This document shows positions 54,110 through 63,589 of a stretch of DNA of 64,000 nt, one piece after another. Where the stretch lies: the NCBI GenBank assembly GCA_030613785.1, contig JAUWLF010000007.1, forward strand, positions 1 to 64,000, given 5' to 3'. This stretch comes from Chloroflexota bacterium. Lineage in GTDB: Bacteria > Chloroflexota > Anaerolineae > UBA7937 > B3-Chlor. Numbering within the stretch: the first letter of the stretch is position 1; each line of letters begins with the position of its first letter. A model generated the notes under the pieces. That model ran no database searches and had not been told where the DNA came from. It worked only from the letters and a program-made list of their open reading frames with translations. A program made the position numbers and the translations under genes.

Positions 54110-55291
54110 ATGTCGAAGCTGTTGGAAAGGGACGTCTGGGTACTGGACAGGTGTGCTGGCTGCGGCCTCTGCATCGCTACTTGCTCCAAAGGCATGCTGT
54201 ACTGGGATGGGGAAGGAGGACATCCGGCAAAAGAGATGAGGCAGAAAACCATCGGTCTGACCACGATTCCCTTTGATAGTTGCACTTTCTGCCGGGCGTT
54301 TTGTGAGCAGACCTGTCCCCGGCTCCACGAGTGGGAGGGATTGCCGGCCAGACAAGTGGTGTCCGCAAAGACCAAAGGCGTCACGGACAGCGGCGAGCCC
54401 AACGAAGTGATTAGGAATCTGTTGATCGCTGGCCTCTCGGCGGGCCTGATTGATGGGGCAATCATGAGCTGTATGGATGGGTGGACTGTGCAGCCCCTAG
54501 CCAAGGTCTTGACGAGCGTGGAGGAAGTCGCGGATTGTCTGGGCGTGCAAGGGCTGTGGGTGCCCACGTTGGGCGTGCTCAATGAGGCGGTCTACGAAAG
54601 GAAGCTTCGCAGAATCGCGGTCATCGGGGCTCCGTGTGCGAGCGAGGCGATCAGAACGCTGCTGGCTTCACAGGACGAGAGACTGAACCCGTACAAGGAG
54701 GCGATAGCGCTGACGATTGCCACCTTCTGCACGGGGGTGTACTACCCGAGGCCTGTGTTCGAGTACCTCGAGGAGATGCTGGGCATTTCCCGCCAGGATG
54801 TGAAGAGGGCGTATGCGTCACCACGGGACAAAGAACTGAGGGTGGTGCTGTGGAATGACTCAACGAAGACGGTCCCTCTAGCCAAGATAGAAGGGCATAC
54901 CCGGCCAGGCTGCGCCAGTTGTGATGATTTCCTGGGGGAGTCGGCCGACATCAGCGTGGGCAAGGTGGGTGCGAAAGATGAGCATTGCACACTCATGACC
55001 CGGAGCGAGGTTGGCGATCAATGCCTGCAAAACGCGCTCGATTTTGGACTGCTGGAGGTGGTGGACGAAGTGGATGAGGAGGCCTTGAGGAGAGCGAAGG
55101 AGGACAAGGAGCGCAGAGACAGAGCTGAAGCCTTCGATGAACTGATGTTGACGATGTTGGATGCTCTGAGGGAGCCTCAGAAACAAGCTGAGGTCAGGGA
55201 GAAGTTCGTACGACTGTATGAGGTGGATCGCGTGCCTGAACGCACAGAGGAGGGACAGCGCTATGACCCATGTGCTGGATGTCAAGGGTAA
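54110..55291 (+). CDS. FrhB-family (coenzyme F420 hydrogenase/dehydrogenase beta) iron-sulfur flavoprotein
   Basis: 393 residues. An N-terminal Cys motif CAGCGLCIATCSKG, a further Cys set (CTFCRAFCEQTCP), the FrhB N and C domains (VIGAPCASEAIRTLL, PGCASCDDFLGESADISVG), and an acidic/basic helical tail. FrhB proteins bind FAD and F420 or act as ferredoxin-linked electron gates to partner enzymes. It occupies the operon position where a split glutamate synthase would encode its glutaminase. ATG at 54110; the next gene starts inside its 3' end. Confidence 0.88.
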   Translation: MSKLLERDVWVLDRCAGCGLCIATCSKGMLYWDGEGGHPAKEMRQKTIGLTTIPFDSCTFCRAFCEQTCPRLHEWEGLPARQVVSAKTKGVTDSGEPNEVIRNLLIAGLSAGLIDGAIMSCMDGWTVQPLAKVLTSVEEVADCLGVQGLWVPTLGVLNEAVYERKLRRIAVIGAPCASEAIRTLLASQDERLNPYKEAIALTIATFCTGVYYPRPVFEYLEEMLGISRQDVKRAYASPRDKELRVVLWNDSTKTVPLAKIEGHTRPGCASCDDFLGESADISVGKVGAKDEHCTLMTRSEVGDQCLQNALDFGLLEVVDEVDEEALRRAKEDKERRDRAEAFDELMLTMLDALREPQKQAEVREKFVRLYEVDRVPERTEEGQRYDPCAGCQG

Positions 55292-55934
55292 GGAGCTCAG
55301 AGCCGCGAGCAATCAGTTGAAGGAGGCACTCGCCAAGAACCCGACCACCGTGAAGAACGCCTCTCACTTGCACGGCCTGTGCGGAGGGCTCAAGTCCGGG
55401 GACGTGACCATACAGGGCGACAGTGGCGACTACTTGGCTGTGCTCAATGATGGAGCTGTCATCAGAGTGACCGGCAGCGCTGGCAAGTATGTGGCCGATA
55501 ATATGACCGAAGGAAAGGTTCTGGTCGAAGGGGATGCCGACTACGGAGCGGGTCAGTATTGCTATGGCGGTACTGTGGTCGTCAAGGGTAGCGCTGGCGA
55601 CTTCGCCGGCACCATGAACAAGGGAGCGACCATCATCGTCGGTGGAGACGTAGGTGATGAGGTTGGTACGTACATGGTTGGTGGAGATGTGGTTATCGCG
55701 GGTGACGCTGGACGGAATCTCGGCAATTATCTGATCAGAGGGAATATCTATATCAAAGGGGATTGGGCGAGTTTGGGGCATAACTGCAAGGTCGAAAACG
55801 TTGCCGCTGAGGACGGCCAGAGGTTGGAGGCGCTGTTGGCAGAACATGGCATGGCTGGGAATGGGAAGGATTTCCGGAAGATAACACCTGTGTCGGACAA
55901 GCCCTTCTACTCTCATGAGGAGGCAGAACAATGA
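55263..55934 (+). CDS. GltB domain 3-like protein (GXGXG beta-helix)
   Basis: 223 residues built of repeated GxGxxG strands (GDVTIQGDSGDYL, GKVLVEGDADYGAGQY, GTVVVKGSAGDFAG, GDVVIAGDAGRNLG), the right-handed beta-helix of glutamate synthase C-termini and FwdC/FmdC. In split archaeal-type glutamate synthases this is a separate subunit (GltB3). It overlaps the FrhB gene by 29 bp and the next gene by 4 bp. Confidence 0.9.
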   Translation: MTHVLDVKGKELRAASNQLKEALAKNPTTVKNASHLHGLCGGLKSGDVTIQGDSGDYLAVLNDGAVIRVTGSAGKYVADNMTEGKVLVEGDADYGAGQYCYGGTVVVKGSAGDFAGTMNKGATIIVGGDVGDEVGTYMVGGDVVIAGDAGRNLGNYLIRGNIYIKGDWASLGHNCKVENVAAEDGQRLEALLAEHGMAGNGKDFRKITPVSDKPFYSHEEAEQ

Positions 55935-57475
55935 CCACTGTTGGTGCGTTCTGTGTGACTCTTGATCGAGAGCGATGCATAAACTCTCGCATGCCTGGGA
56001 AGTGCGCCGCTTGCGTAGAGGTATGTCCGTACGGGGTCTTCAGTCTCAATGGCCACAACGAGGTGGTGATACAGAACTACAACACGTGTGTAGGTTGCCG
56101 GATATGTGTGGAGTTCTGTCCTGAGGATGCCATCCGTATCAACCCCGCGGAGTCGGAGATCGTTTCCAGATATCCATGGACTTTTGGGGCCATGGAGGAG
56201 ATCCATCATAAGGCATTGACGGGAGACTATCTGCTGAGAGGCTTCGGCACGATGGGACCTACGCCCCACTTCGATAACATCGTGGTGGTGCCTTCACAGC
56301 TTGCCTCCCCTGCCCCGAGGGACAAGTATCGCGAGGAATGCAACATGGAGGTCGTCATAGGTGAGGAGACCTGCGAGAAGCCTATCAGACTGCAGTATCC
56401 CCTCATCTTCCCAGCCATGTCGTACGGCGCTCTTTCCAAGGAGGCGAAGCTGGCGCTGGCTATCGGGGCGGCCAAGACGGGCATCATGACCAATACCGGC
56501 GAGGGCGGCGTGGTCGAAGAGGAACCGTATTACGCCAAAGGCTTCGAGAGACCGAATGGCTCTAGACAGAGGTGGCGTCCGGGAGGCTACCTGGCGATCC
56601 AGTGGTCCACAGGGCGATGGGGCGTATCGGCCGACTATGTCAACGCCGGCGATGCCGTGGAAATCAAGATTGGGCAGGGGGCGAAACCAGGAATGGGGGG
56701 GCACCTCCTGGGAGAGAAGGTGACGGAGGACATAGCCAGGATCCGTGGCATACCTGTGGGCAGCGATGCCCTTTCCCCGTGCCGGTACTATGATGTCCTG
56801 GCCCCTGAGGATATCAAGAAGCAGGTTGATTTCTTGAGGGACATTACCAACTACGAGAAGCCGATATTGATGAAGCTGGGGCCTAGCAGGCCCTACGAAG
56901 ATGTGAAGATGGCAGCTCTGGCTGGCGTGGATGCCATCTCGATTGATGGCCTCGTCGGCGGAACCGGTTGCTCACCGGATGTCGTGACGCAGGGCGTAGG
57001 CATACCTACCATTGCTTGCATAGGGCCAGCCGCCAGGGCCCTCAAGGATCTGGGGTTGCACCGCAAGGTGAAGCTCTTCGCGCTGGGTGGCATGAGGAAT
57101 GGATTGGATGCCTTCAAAGCCATAGCCATGGGCGCCGACGGGGTGGGTTTCGGCACAGCGGCTCAAATAGCTATGGGGTGTCGAGGCTGTATGGCTTGCC
57201 ATCAAGGCGACTGCCCCTACGGCATCACGTCCCAGAACCCTAAGATGACTGAGGGTCTGGATCCCGAAGAGATCGGTCAGCGCCTGGCGAACTTCATCAG
57301 GGCTACGGCAGAGGAGGTCAAGATTCTGACCATGCTCTCGGGGCACAGTGACATACAGGAGTTGAGCGAGGAAGACCTACGGGCACTGGACGTAAACACT
57401 GCTGCCATAACTGGTTTGAAGCTGGTGGGCTATGAGCGTGCTTTGCCCTGGTGGGAGAATGGCCAGGGAAGCTAG
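55931..57475 (+). CDS. Archaeal-type glutamate synthase FMN subunit with N-terminal ferredoxin domain
   Basis: 514 residues. Two [4Fe-4S] motifs at the N-terminus (CAACVEVCP, CVGCRICVEFCP), the FMN-binding TIM barrel of glutamate synthase (MSYGALSKEAKLALAIGA, GQGAKPGMGGHLLGEKV, SIDGLVGGTGCSPDV), and the [3Fe-4S] Cys set in GCRGCMACHQGDCPYGI. It should form glutamate from 2-oxoglutarate, but needs ammonia from a glutaminase domain that is not encoded nearby. Either it uses free ammonia, borrows a distant subunit, or acts on another substrate, as the related N-methylglutamate synthase does. Confidence 0.9.
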   Translation: MTTVGAFCVTLDRERCINSRMPGKCAACVEVCPYGVFSLNGHNEVVIQNYNTCVGCRICVEFCPEDAIRINPAESEIVSRYPWTFGAMEEIHHKALTGDYLLRGFGTMGPTPHFDNIVVVPSQLASPAPRDKYREECNMEVVIGEETCEKPIRLQYPLIFPAMSYGALSKEAKLALAIGAAKTGIMTNTGEGGVVEEEPYYAKGFERPNGSRQRWRPGGYLAIQWSTGRWGVSADYVNAGDAVEIKIGQGAKPGMGGHLLGEKVTEDIARIRGIPVGSDALSPCRYYDVLAPEDIKKQVDFLRDITNYEKPILMKLGPSRPYEDVKMAALAGVDAISIDGLVGGTGCSPDVVTQGVGIPTIACIGPAARALKDLGLHRKVKLFALGGMRNGLDAFKAIAMGADGVGFGTAAQIAMGCRGCMACHQGDCPYGITSQNPKMTEGLDPEEIGQRLANFIRATAEEVKILTMLSGHSDIQELSEEDLRALDVNTAAITGLKLVGYERALPWWENGQGS

Positions 57476-57601
57476 TACGCTGCTTGGCAGCGGAGACCTG
57501 CTGTTGTGCGGACTGCTCAGCTCCGAGTGGGGACACACAGGCGTGAATGGCGCATCACTACAGCGGTTGTTGAAGGCAATACTACCAGGAAAGGAGAAAA
57601 G

Positions 57602-58174
57602 ATGAACGCGGTTACTGCTGGTGCTGTCATGACACGTGAAGGAGGCGAGATGGGCACGGTCAATATCGATGCCGCTGCAATCGGCGGTATGGTGGAGAAC
57701 GCTCTGGTGTTCTGCGCCCAAAAGGCGCGGCTGCAGGATGGAGAGGATGCCGTGAAGGCCATCCAAAGCGGAGATTGTGTTACCTGTGGCTACCTGAGGT
57801 ACGGCCTATGCAAGGGGATTGGCGAATACCTGGGTAGTATAGACGACTCGGTGCGGGCGGTGTATGCCTACGATCCTGACTATTGCACTGATGCGCACCA
57901 CCTTGATGGCCGGGAGCGAGCGGGTGAGCGGGGGATCAACGTTGTTGTCTCCGTGGATCACAGGAGCGCTGCTTTGACTTCCATTGTCGCGTCCCTGGAG
58001 GACGCTGTGAGGGAGGGTGTAAGGCCTCTTGTCTGCTCCAAGGCCAATGGTTCCTGCTACGCTCTGGATGTGAAAGTCGCGGATGCGGAAGAAGTGGCCT
58101 CCAGACGGGGCTACGGAGCGCTTATCTCCTCTCTCTACGTGGCACCGCTCAAGGTCTGGGCGAGGGGCGAATAG
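57602..58174 (+). CDS. Unrecognised Cys-containing protein
   Basis: 190 residues, soluble. I do not recognise the family. A central CVTCGYLRYGLCKG motif, followed by YAYDPDYCTD and a later LVCSKANGSCYALDVK, could bind metal or a small cluster. The C-terminal half (VVVSVDHRSAALTSIVASLEDAVREG) looks like an alpha/beta domain. ATG at 57602 has a strong GGAAAGGAG. It is the last gene of the nuo-hdr-frhB-glt operon, 126 bp after the FMN subunit, so it may assemble or regulate that complex. Confidence 0.6.
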   Translation: MNAVTAGAVMTREGGEMGTVNIDAAAIGGMVENALVFCAQKARLQDGEDAVKAIQSGDCVTCGYLRYGLCKGIGEYLGSIDDSVRAVYAYDPDYCTDAHHLDGRERAGERGINVVVSVDHRSAALTSIVASLEDAVREGVRPLVCSKANGSCYALDVKVADAEEVASRRGYGALISSLYVAPLKVWARGE

Positions 58175-58267
58175 TCAACGCGGCTTCGCCGGAGTCCTGG
58201 CAGCGCTGGCACGAACCGTGTTGAGGCAGGAATTGGAGACCGGGACATTCTTCTTTCTCCTTACATT

Positions 58268-58299
58268 CCCGCAGCGCGGGTGCTAACCCGTGCTGCGGG
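58268..58299. terminator. GC-rich hairpin between convergent operons
   Basis: 14-bp stem with one G.U (58268-58281 with 58286-58299) and a GCTA loop. It is the only structure in 58175-58527, which otherwise has no gene. No T-tract on either side, so it may act as a bidirectional blocking or 3'-protecting hairpin. Confidence 0.45.
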
Positions 58300-58527
58300 G
58301 GCAACCTCGTCCCCAGTAGTCGGGATGAGCCACGCCCAAGCGCAAGAAACCCCGATGTCGCGTGGCCGCTTCTGGGTAGAAGCCTCTGTGGGTTGGGTCA
58401 GGGAATCTGCGCGTTTCTCCTCCAAACACTGTTGCTCGCCAACCGAGCGCCGGCTGCCGCAGGCCGACCAGAAGTTCCGGCCCTTCTCCGCAGCCTCAGT
58501 TCTCGCGAGGACACCCGGAAGGGTGAT

Positions 58528-59328
58528 CTAGAAGGCTTCTAACGTACCCCGACGCTTGGCCAGCATCTCGAACCAACTGAAAAGCAGGTAGCCTGTGGCG
58601 ACATAGCACATGCCGATCAGGATCTCCCCGGCCAGGAAAGGAGCTACTTCCACGAGATTGGCACCGGCGATGACCTGGCGAGCAGCTTGGATGCCTCTGG
58701 TCAGAGGCAGGAGGTGGGCCGCTCTCTGGACCCAAACGGGGAAGTTCGCCAGGGGCACATTGGCGCCACTGAAGACCAGTAGCAGGAAGTAGACGGTGTT
58801 GTTGATGAACATGACGTTCACCGTCACCAGGCTCAGACAGCCCATCAGCAGACCGAAGCCCGCGGTGCTGACTGTGGTGATGAGGATGGTGAGTGCCAGA
58901 AGTGGCAGATCTGCCTTTGAGTAGTCAACCCCTAGAAGCAAACCAGCCCAAACGAGACCCATGATTACTCCCAGCATACCATCGAGGATGTGGACGAGGG
59001 ATCTTCCCAAGAAGGTGAGCAGGCGGTTCGCAGGGCTGCCGAAGAGATAGATCAACGTACCCTCGTTGCGTTCCCCACCAATGCTCATGGTGACTCCGTA
59101 GATGCCGCTCATGGGCGTCAACTGTATGGCGTTACCGATGGCGTAGAAGCTGGCGGTGTCGGGGCCGGTGGCGAAGGTGCCCAGCAAAGTGAAGAACAGT
59201 ATCTGGCTGAGGGGCGCTATGACCTTCGTGGCGAGATATGGCTCCAATCTGAACCAGCGGAATAGGGCCTTGTAGGAGAGAACCGCGCCACTGAAGAATA
59301 TGCGAGCGGAGTTCGAGAACCTCTTCAT
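58528..59328 (-). CDS. ABC-2 type transporter permease
   Basis: 266 residues with six predicted membrane helices and the ABC2_membrane pattern (LFGSPANRLLTFLGRSLVHIL after the second helix, FSGANVPLANFPVWVQRAAHLLPLTRGIQAARQV in the C-terminal half). It probably exports drugs or lipids with the ATPase at 60122. It is intact, unlike its neighbour at 59342. Last gene of the operon that starts with the ArsR-type regulator. Confidence 0.88.
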   Translation of the reverse strand: MKRFSNSARIFFSGAVLSYKALFRWFRLEPYLATKVIAPLSQILFFTLLGTFATGPDTASFYAIGNAIQLTPMSGIYGVTMSIGGERNEGTLIYLFGSPANRLLTFLGRSLVHILDGMLGVIMGLVWAGLLLGVDYSKADLPLLALTILITTVSTAGFGLLMGCLSLVTVNVMFINNTVYFLLLVFSGANVPLANFPVWVQRAAHLLPLTRGIQAARQVIAGANLVEVAPFLAGEILIGMCYVATGYLLFSWFEMLAKRRGTLEAF

Positions 59329-59341
59329 ACCAGTAGGTACC

Positions 59342-60125
59342 TCACATCAAGCTCAGAGTGGCATCCACACGTGCCCGACGAAGCACGACAGTGAAAAGAC
59401 GGTAGGAGATCGCGATGTATGCGCCGCCGAGAAGCAGCATCATGGCCCAGCACAGGAGTATGTCAGGCACAGTAGCCAGCCCGCTGCTTGTGAGGTGGAG
59501 TGCTCTGGCCGCCCAATAGGGCGCCAGAATGTAGCTGACCGGGTTCGTTCAGCCCGGCAGCAGTAGGATTGGGAACAGGAAACCTCCCAGGATGTACATC
59601 GGGTATTCCAGGGCGTTCACCCAGCCGGTCAGAGACAGGTTGACCGCCATCAGGGGCGAGATTAACAGACCAAAGGATATGAAGGCCAGCATGGTTATCA
59701 CCAGAGAGGCGAAGAAGGGAAGTGGCTGCGCGATGGTCAGGGGGAGGCGGAACACGAGGGCCGCCACAGAGTAGCTACGTATCATGGAAAGGAGAGACAC
59801 GCTGACACTAGCCAACGTCTTGCCGATGACGACGGTGCCCGAGGAAGTTGGGCTGGCCACTATGCCTTCCAGGGTCCCCATGAACCGCTCGGTATTGATA
59901 TTGAAGGTCCCTCTGAAAAGCAGACTGGTCCATAACCCCGTCATGCCGCTGCCGACGACTACATAGATGCCACGGGAGATGTCTTGTCCCTTCAGCATGT
60001 AGATGGCCATGGTCGCGATGAGCAGGGGCTGTATCACCACGCCGAAGATCATGAACAGGTCTACAGCCTGCTGCTTGATGTCCAGTACGAAAGCAATGCG
60101 AACGACTCCGCAGGTTCGCTATCAT
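59342..60125 (-). pseudogene. ABC-2 permease interrupted by an in-frame TGA and an N-terminal frameshift
   Basis: The minus strand encodes a second ABC-2 permease. The main frame runs from about 60097 to a TGA at 59549-59551, then continues in the same frame with typical permease sequence (NPVSYILAPYWAARALHL) to a TGA at 59342-59344. The interrupting codon sits where relatives have Trp (LPGWxNP), so TGG to TGA is the simplest change. The natural start, an ATGA overlap with the ATPase stop at 60122-60125, is in another frame; the shift would be near 60100. Two lesions make it a likely pseudogene or an error-prone stretch. Confidence 0.7.
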
Positions 60126-61099
60126 GCTGCTCCTCCCACCAGGCGGACGTAGGCGTCCTCCAGAGTCGGTTCTCGGACGCTCACTTTCCCCATCCTGATG
60201 CCGTTACCATCGAGGCTGTGCAGGATCTGGGGCACAATGGCCGAGCCAATCCTCGAATGTATGAGCAATGCTTGTTTCTGGTCCCGATCTTCCACCGATA
60301 CTGTGTCCACCTCCGGCATTTGCCGTAGTTGGTCCACCGTCTCATGCCCGATGCCGAATACTTCCACCTCGACGATGTGGAGATCTTCCGCATGACGCTT
60401 CAAGCCCTCGGGGGTGTCCAGGGCCACTATCTTGCCGTGGTTGATGACCGCGACACGTTCGCAGAGGGCATCCGCCTCGAACATGTAGTGAGTGGTCAGC
60501 AAGACCGTCTTCTCCTGGGCCACCAGATCTCTGATCACCTGCCTCAATTCGCGCGCCCCTACGGGGTCTAGTCCCATGGTGGGCTCGTCGAGAAAGAGGA
60601 CCTGTGGGTCGTGGAGGAGGCAGCGGGCGATGTGCAATCGCTGGCGCATGCCCCGGGAATAGCCCTCTACCTTCTCGTCCTCACGGCCGGCGAGACCGAC
60701 TAGTTCCAGGAGTTCCGATATGCGTCGCTTGGCCACATCGGGATCCACGTGGTACAGGTCTGCGAAGTAGCGCAGGTTGTCCTTCGCTGAGAGGCGCCAA
60801 TACAGGCCGCGTTCGCCGCCGAAGATGAAGCCAATCCGGGGCCTGATGGCGCTTGCTTCTTTCACCACATCGTGGCCGAGAACGGCGGCCGTCCCACTCG
60901 TGGGAATGAGCAAGGTAGTGAGCATCTTGACGGTGGTTGTCTTACCGGCCCCATTGGGCCCCAGGAGCCCGAATAGCTCGCCGTCTCGGACCCCAAAGGA
61001 AATGCCGTCAACGGCGACCACCTCCTTCGTTCGTCGGCGTATCGTGCCGATGGTGGCTCGGAAGACTCGATGTAGGTCGTGTACTTCGATGGCGTCCAT
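60122..61099 (-). CDS. ABC transporter ATPase, DrrA/NodI type
   Basis: 325 residues. Walker A GPNGAGKTT, signature SRGMRQRLHIAR, Walker B VLFLDEP with GLDP, and the His switch TTHYMFEAD. A C-terminal extension (about 240-325, DUF4162-like) is typical of multidrug or antibiotic exporters. It pairs with the permeases encoded downstream. Third gene of the regulator-MFS-ABC operon. Confidence 0.93.
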   Translation of the reverse strand: MDAIEVHDLHRVFRATIGTIRRRTKEVVAVDGISFGVRDGELFGLLGPNGAGKTTTVKMLTTLLIPTSGTAAVLGHDVVKEASAIRPRIGFIFGGERGLYWRLSAKDNLRYFADLYHVDPDVAKRRISELLELVGLAGREDEKVEGYSRGMRQRLHIARCLLHDPQVLFLDEPTMGLDPVGARELRQVIRDLVAQEKTVLLTTHYMFEADALCERVAVINHGKIVALDTPEGLKRHAEDLHIVEVEVFGIGHETVDQLRQMPEVDTVSVEDRDQKQALLIHSRIGSAIVPQILHSLDGNGIRMGKVSVREPTLEDAYVRLVGGAA

Positions 61100-61124
61100 G
61101 TGTTCTCACCTCCGCAATGGGCTG

Positions 61125-62414
61125 TCACTCATCTGAGTTCCCCTCATCCCTGTGAGAGTCATGGTTCCCGCCGGGGGTGGCAGAAGCTGGGCCGGCGGGC
61201 GTGATCGCGAACCGCTTCTTGCCCCCGGCCATCTTTCCGATGAGGAGGAAGGCCACAGCAGAGACCAACCCTATGGCGGCCATGACGGGCCAGATGAGGA
61301 TGGGGCTTAGCCTATCGTTTATCATACCACCAGCCACGGGACCGAGTCCAAAGGACAGACCCCAAGTCATACCGTACACCCCCATGTAGCGGCCTCGCAT
61401 GTCCTCTGGGGCCACATTGGCGACGAAGGCTGTTGAGGCGGGAGCGAAGATCAGCTCACCGATGGTCACGATCACCATGCTCAAGAGGAACGTGCCGAAG
61501 CTGCTGGAGAAGGCCACGGCTCCCACGCCCAGGGCCGTGAACAGGGCGCCCCATGCCATGGCAGATCCCATGCGATAGCGTCTCAGGACACGTGTTATGG
61601 GGTACTGGAAGAGCACTACCATGGCTGCATTCGTGGCCATGATCAGCCCAAACTGACTCTCGAGTATCTGGTACTGATCTTTGATATAGACGGGGAAGAT
61701 GGTCATCATCTGGACATAGGCTATGCCCATCACCGCGAAGGCAAGACAAAAGAGCAGGAAGGTGCGGTCTCGCAGCAGATAGCCATAGCCGCCGTTTCCA
61801 GGTCCCGAATTGCGACTGGCCTCCTCGGACTCCGGCTTGGTCTCCCTGACGAAGAGCAGGATGATGAGGAAGTACAAGGCTGAGGAGACGGCAGCGGCCA
61901 GGAAGGAGATGAAATACGAGCGAGTGGCGATGAAGCCGCCGATGGCGGGGCCGATGGCGATCCCCAGGTTCGACACAATCCGTATCAGGCCGTAGGCCTC
62001 CACTCGTTTCTCGGACCGGACAATGTCCGCGACCATGGCGTTCATGCCCGGGTTGTACATGGAACCGAAAAACCCAGAGATGACAATGAGAATTACGAAA
62101 GAGGGGAGGGAGTTGGCCAGTCCAAGCCCGACCATGACGATGGCCCGAGTGCCCAGGCTGACGGTCATGGCCATCTTCCTCCCGAAGCGGTCCACCAAAG
62201 GCCCTGCCACAAGCTGGGAGAGCAGACCAGCCGCAGCGCTCGCGGCCAGGACCAAGCCCACCACGGTCAGTGGAACGCCCAGCTTGTCGTGAACGTAGAT
62301 GGTCATGAAGGGCCATATCAGACTGGTGCCGCTGGCGCTCACCAGCGTGCCGAAAAACAGAACCCAGAACTGCCTGGGATAGCCCGACAGAGCCGCTTTG
62401 AGCCTCGATGTCAC
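61125..62414 (-). CDS. Major facilitator superfamily efflux transporter
   Basis: 429 residues, 12 predicted helices. The MFS motif between helices 2 and 3 is GPLVDRFGRKMAMTV, and the DHA1-like motif GxxxGPxxGG appears as GIAIGPAIGGFI. Probably a drug/H+ antiporter. Its ATG overlaps the stop of the ArsR-type regulator gene by 4 bp, so it is translationally coupled to it. Confidence 0.9.
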   Translation of the reverse strand: MTSRLKAALSGYPRQFWVLFFGTLVSASGTSLIWPFMTIYVHDKLGVPLTVVGLVLAASAAAGLLSQLVAGPLVDRFGRKMAMTVSLGTRAIVMVGLGLANSLPSFVILIVISGFFGSMYNPGMNAMVADIVRSEKRVEAYGLIRIVSNLGIAIGPAIGGFIATRSYFISFLAAAVSSALYFLIILLFVRETKPESEEASRNSGPGNGGYGYLLRDRTFLLFCLAFAVMGIAYVQMMTIFPVYIKDQYQILESQFGLIMATNAAMVVLFQYPITRVLRRYRMGSAMAWGALFTALGVGAVAFSSSFGTFLLSMVIVTIGELIFAPASTAFVANVAPEDMRGRYMGVYGMTWGLSFGLGPVAGGMINDRLSPILIWPVMAAIGLVSAVAFLLIGKMAGGKKRFAITPAGPASATPGGNHDSHRDEGNSDE

Positions 62415-63496
62415 TTGTCTTGCTGCTCCTGTTCGTACAGGTAGGCCATGAGCTGCGCTGAGAGGTTCTTTATCTCGCCGCGGCGCGCTTCGTACGCGAT
62501 GTGGTTGTCCATCGGCCTTTCCTCTATCAGACTCGCCTCCTTGAGGATGCGCAGATGGCGCGAGACCGACGGCTGAGAGATGTGGCAGATCTCAGCCAGC
62601 TTCCGTCCATATAGCTGAGGCTCTCGTACGATCCACTTCAGCAACCGCAACCGTGTCTTGTCGCCCAACGCCTTTCCGATGGCGATGATGTCCTCTTCGA
62701 GTTTTCCCAACTCCTCCCGGCGCTGTTCCGTGAAGTGACAGTCATAGATCACGGTGATGGAGCCATATCCGTAGAACATCAGGTGAGGGGGGCCAAAATG
62801 CGATGGCACCAAGACTATCTCCCTCGTGGAATACCCTCGCGGAATCTGCTCAGGAAGCTCAGACTTGCCAGACAGCTTCCTCACGAACTCCTGCGCATCT
62901 TGGCGGGACAAGGCCATCGATTTCTCAGCGATGCTCTCGTCCCAGGTTTCATGGCATGCTTTGCTCTTCTCTTTGAAGTGGACGGTCCAGTACCGTCTCC
63001 ACAGTCTCACTATTCTCGCTTTGAATGTCTCCGGTTCAGCCAACAGCTCCAGGTACCCTGCCGTTCGATATCTCCTCTTGGTGTGAGCAGACACTTCCTG
63101 GAAGGCATGGGTGATGAGGGATAGCAACGACTGCTCGTTCGGTTCCAGTCTTGCCATCTCCTCAGGTGTGGCCAGGCGGCCGAGTACGTAGAACAAGAAC
63201 TGGGGGACGCTCAACTGCTCCACCCAGTTGAGAAACCCGTCAACGTCGTGGTGGTCAGGATAGTCAATGGCCAGTTCCATCAATAGGATGCCGTTCTCAA
63301 AGCGGCCATACAAGAAGTCCAGATCGTCCAGTACGTCCTGCGGCAATACAGCATTGGTCTGCTCGACCCAGCTCTCGTGGCGCCGGCTTGGATGCTGCAA
63401 GGCCCCTAGACTGAGCAACATCTCATATATGGTGGAGGTTCGAAAAGTGATCATAGAGCGGAACTCGTCCGTGTCCGTAGCTACTAGTGGTGCCAT
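62411..63496 (-). CDS. ArsR-type transcriptional regulator with large N-terminal domain
   Basis: 361 residues: a helical N-terminal domain of about 250 residues that I do not recognise, and a C-terminal winged helix of the ArsR class (GKALGDKTRLRLLKWI, LAEICHISQPSVSRHLRILKEASLI). No clear metal-binding Cys motif (ELCVCDL) is present, so it probably responds to an organic ligand via the N-terminal domain. First gene of the efflux operon; the repeats at 63590-63628 between promoter and gene are a likely autoregulatory operator. Confidence 0.87.
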   Translation of the reverse strand: MAPLVATDTDEFRSMITFRTSTIYEMLLSLGALQHPSRRHESWVEQTNAVLPQDVLDDLDFLYGRFENGILLMELAIDYPDHHDVDGFLNWVEQLSVPQFLFYVLGRLATPEEMARLEPNEQSLLSLITHAFQEVSAHTKRRYRTAGYLELLAEPETFKARIVRLWRRYWTVHFKEKSKACHETWDESIAEKSMALSRQDAQEFVRKLSGKSELPEQIPRGYSTREIVLVPSHFGPPHLMFYGYGSITVIYDCHFTEQRREELGKLEEDIIAIGKALGDKTRLRLLKWIVREPQLYGRKLAEICHISQPSVSRHLRILKEASLIEERPMDNHIAYEARRGEIKNLSAQLMAYLYEQEQQDK

Positions 63497-63589
63497 GATG
63501 CCTCTCCTACAGGTTATGTGCCAGGAACCGATATCGTTCGACGCCGCGATGCGCAGTTCTTGTACACAAGAGGTATGAGGAGTATAGTC

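Noticed and set aside
59549..59551. UGA read as Trp or selenocysteine in the ABC permease
   Set aside because: Many other genes in the window end properly at TGA, often in ATGA overlaps, and no SECIS-like structure was seen. A second lesion at the 5' end of the same gene favours decay or error.
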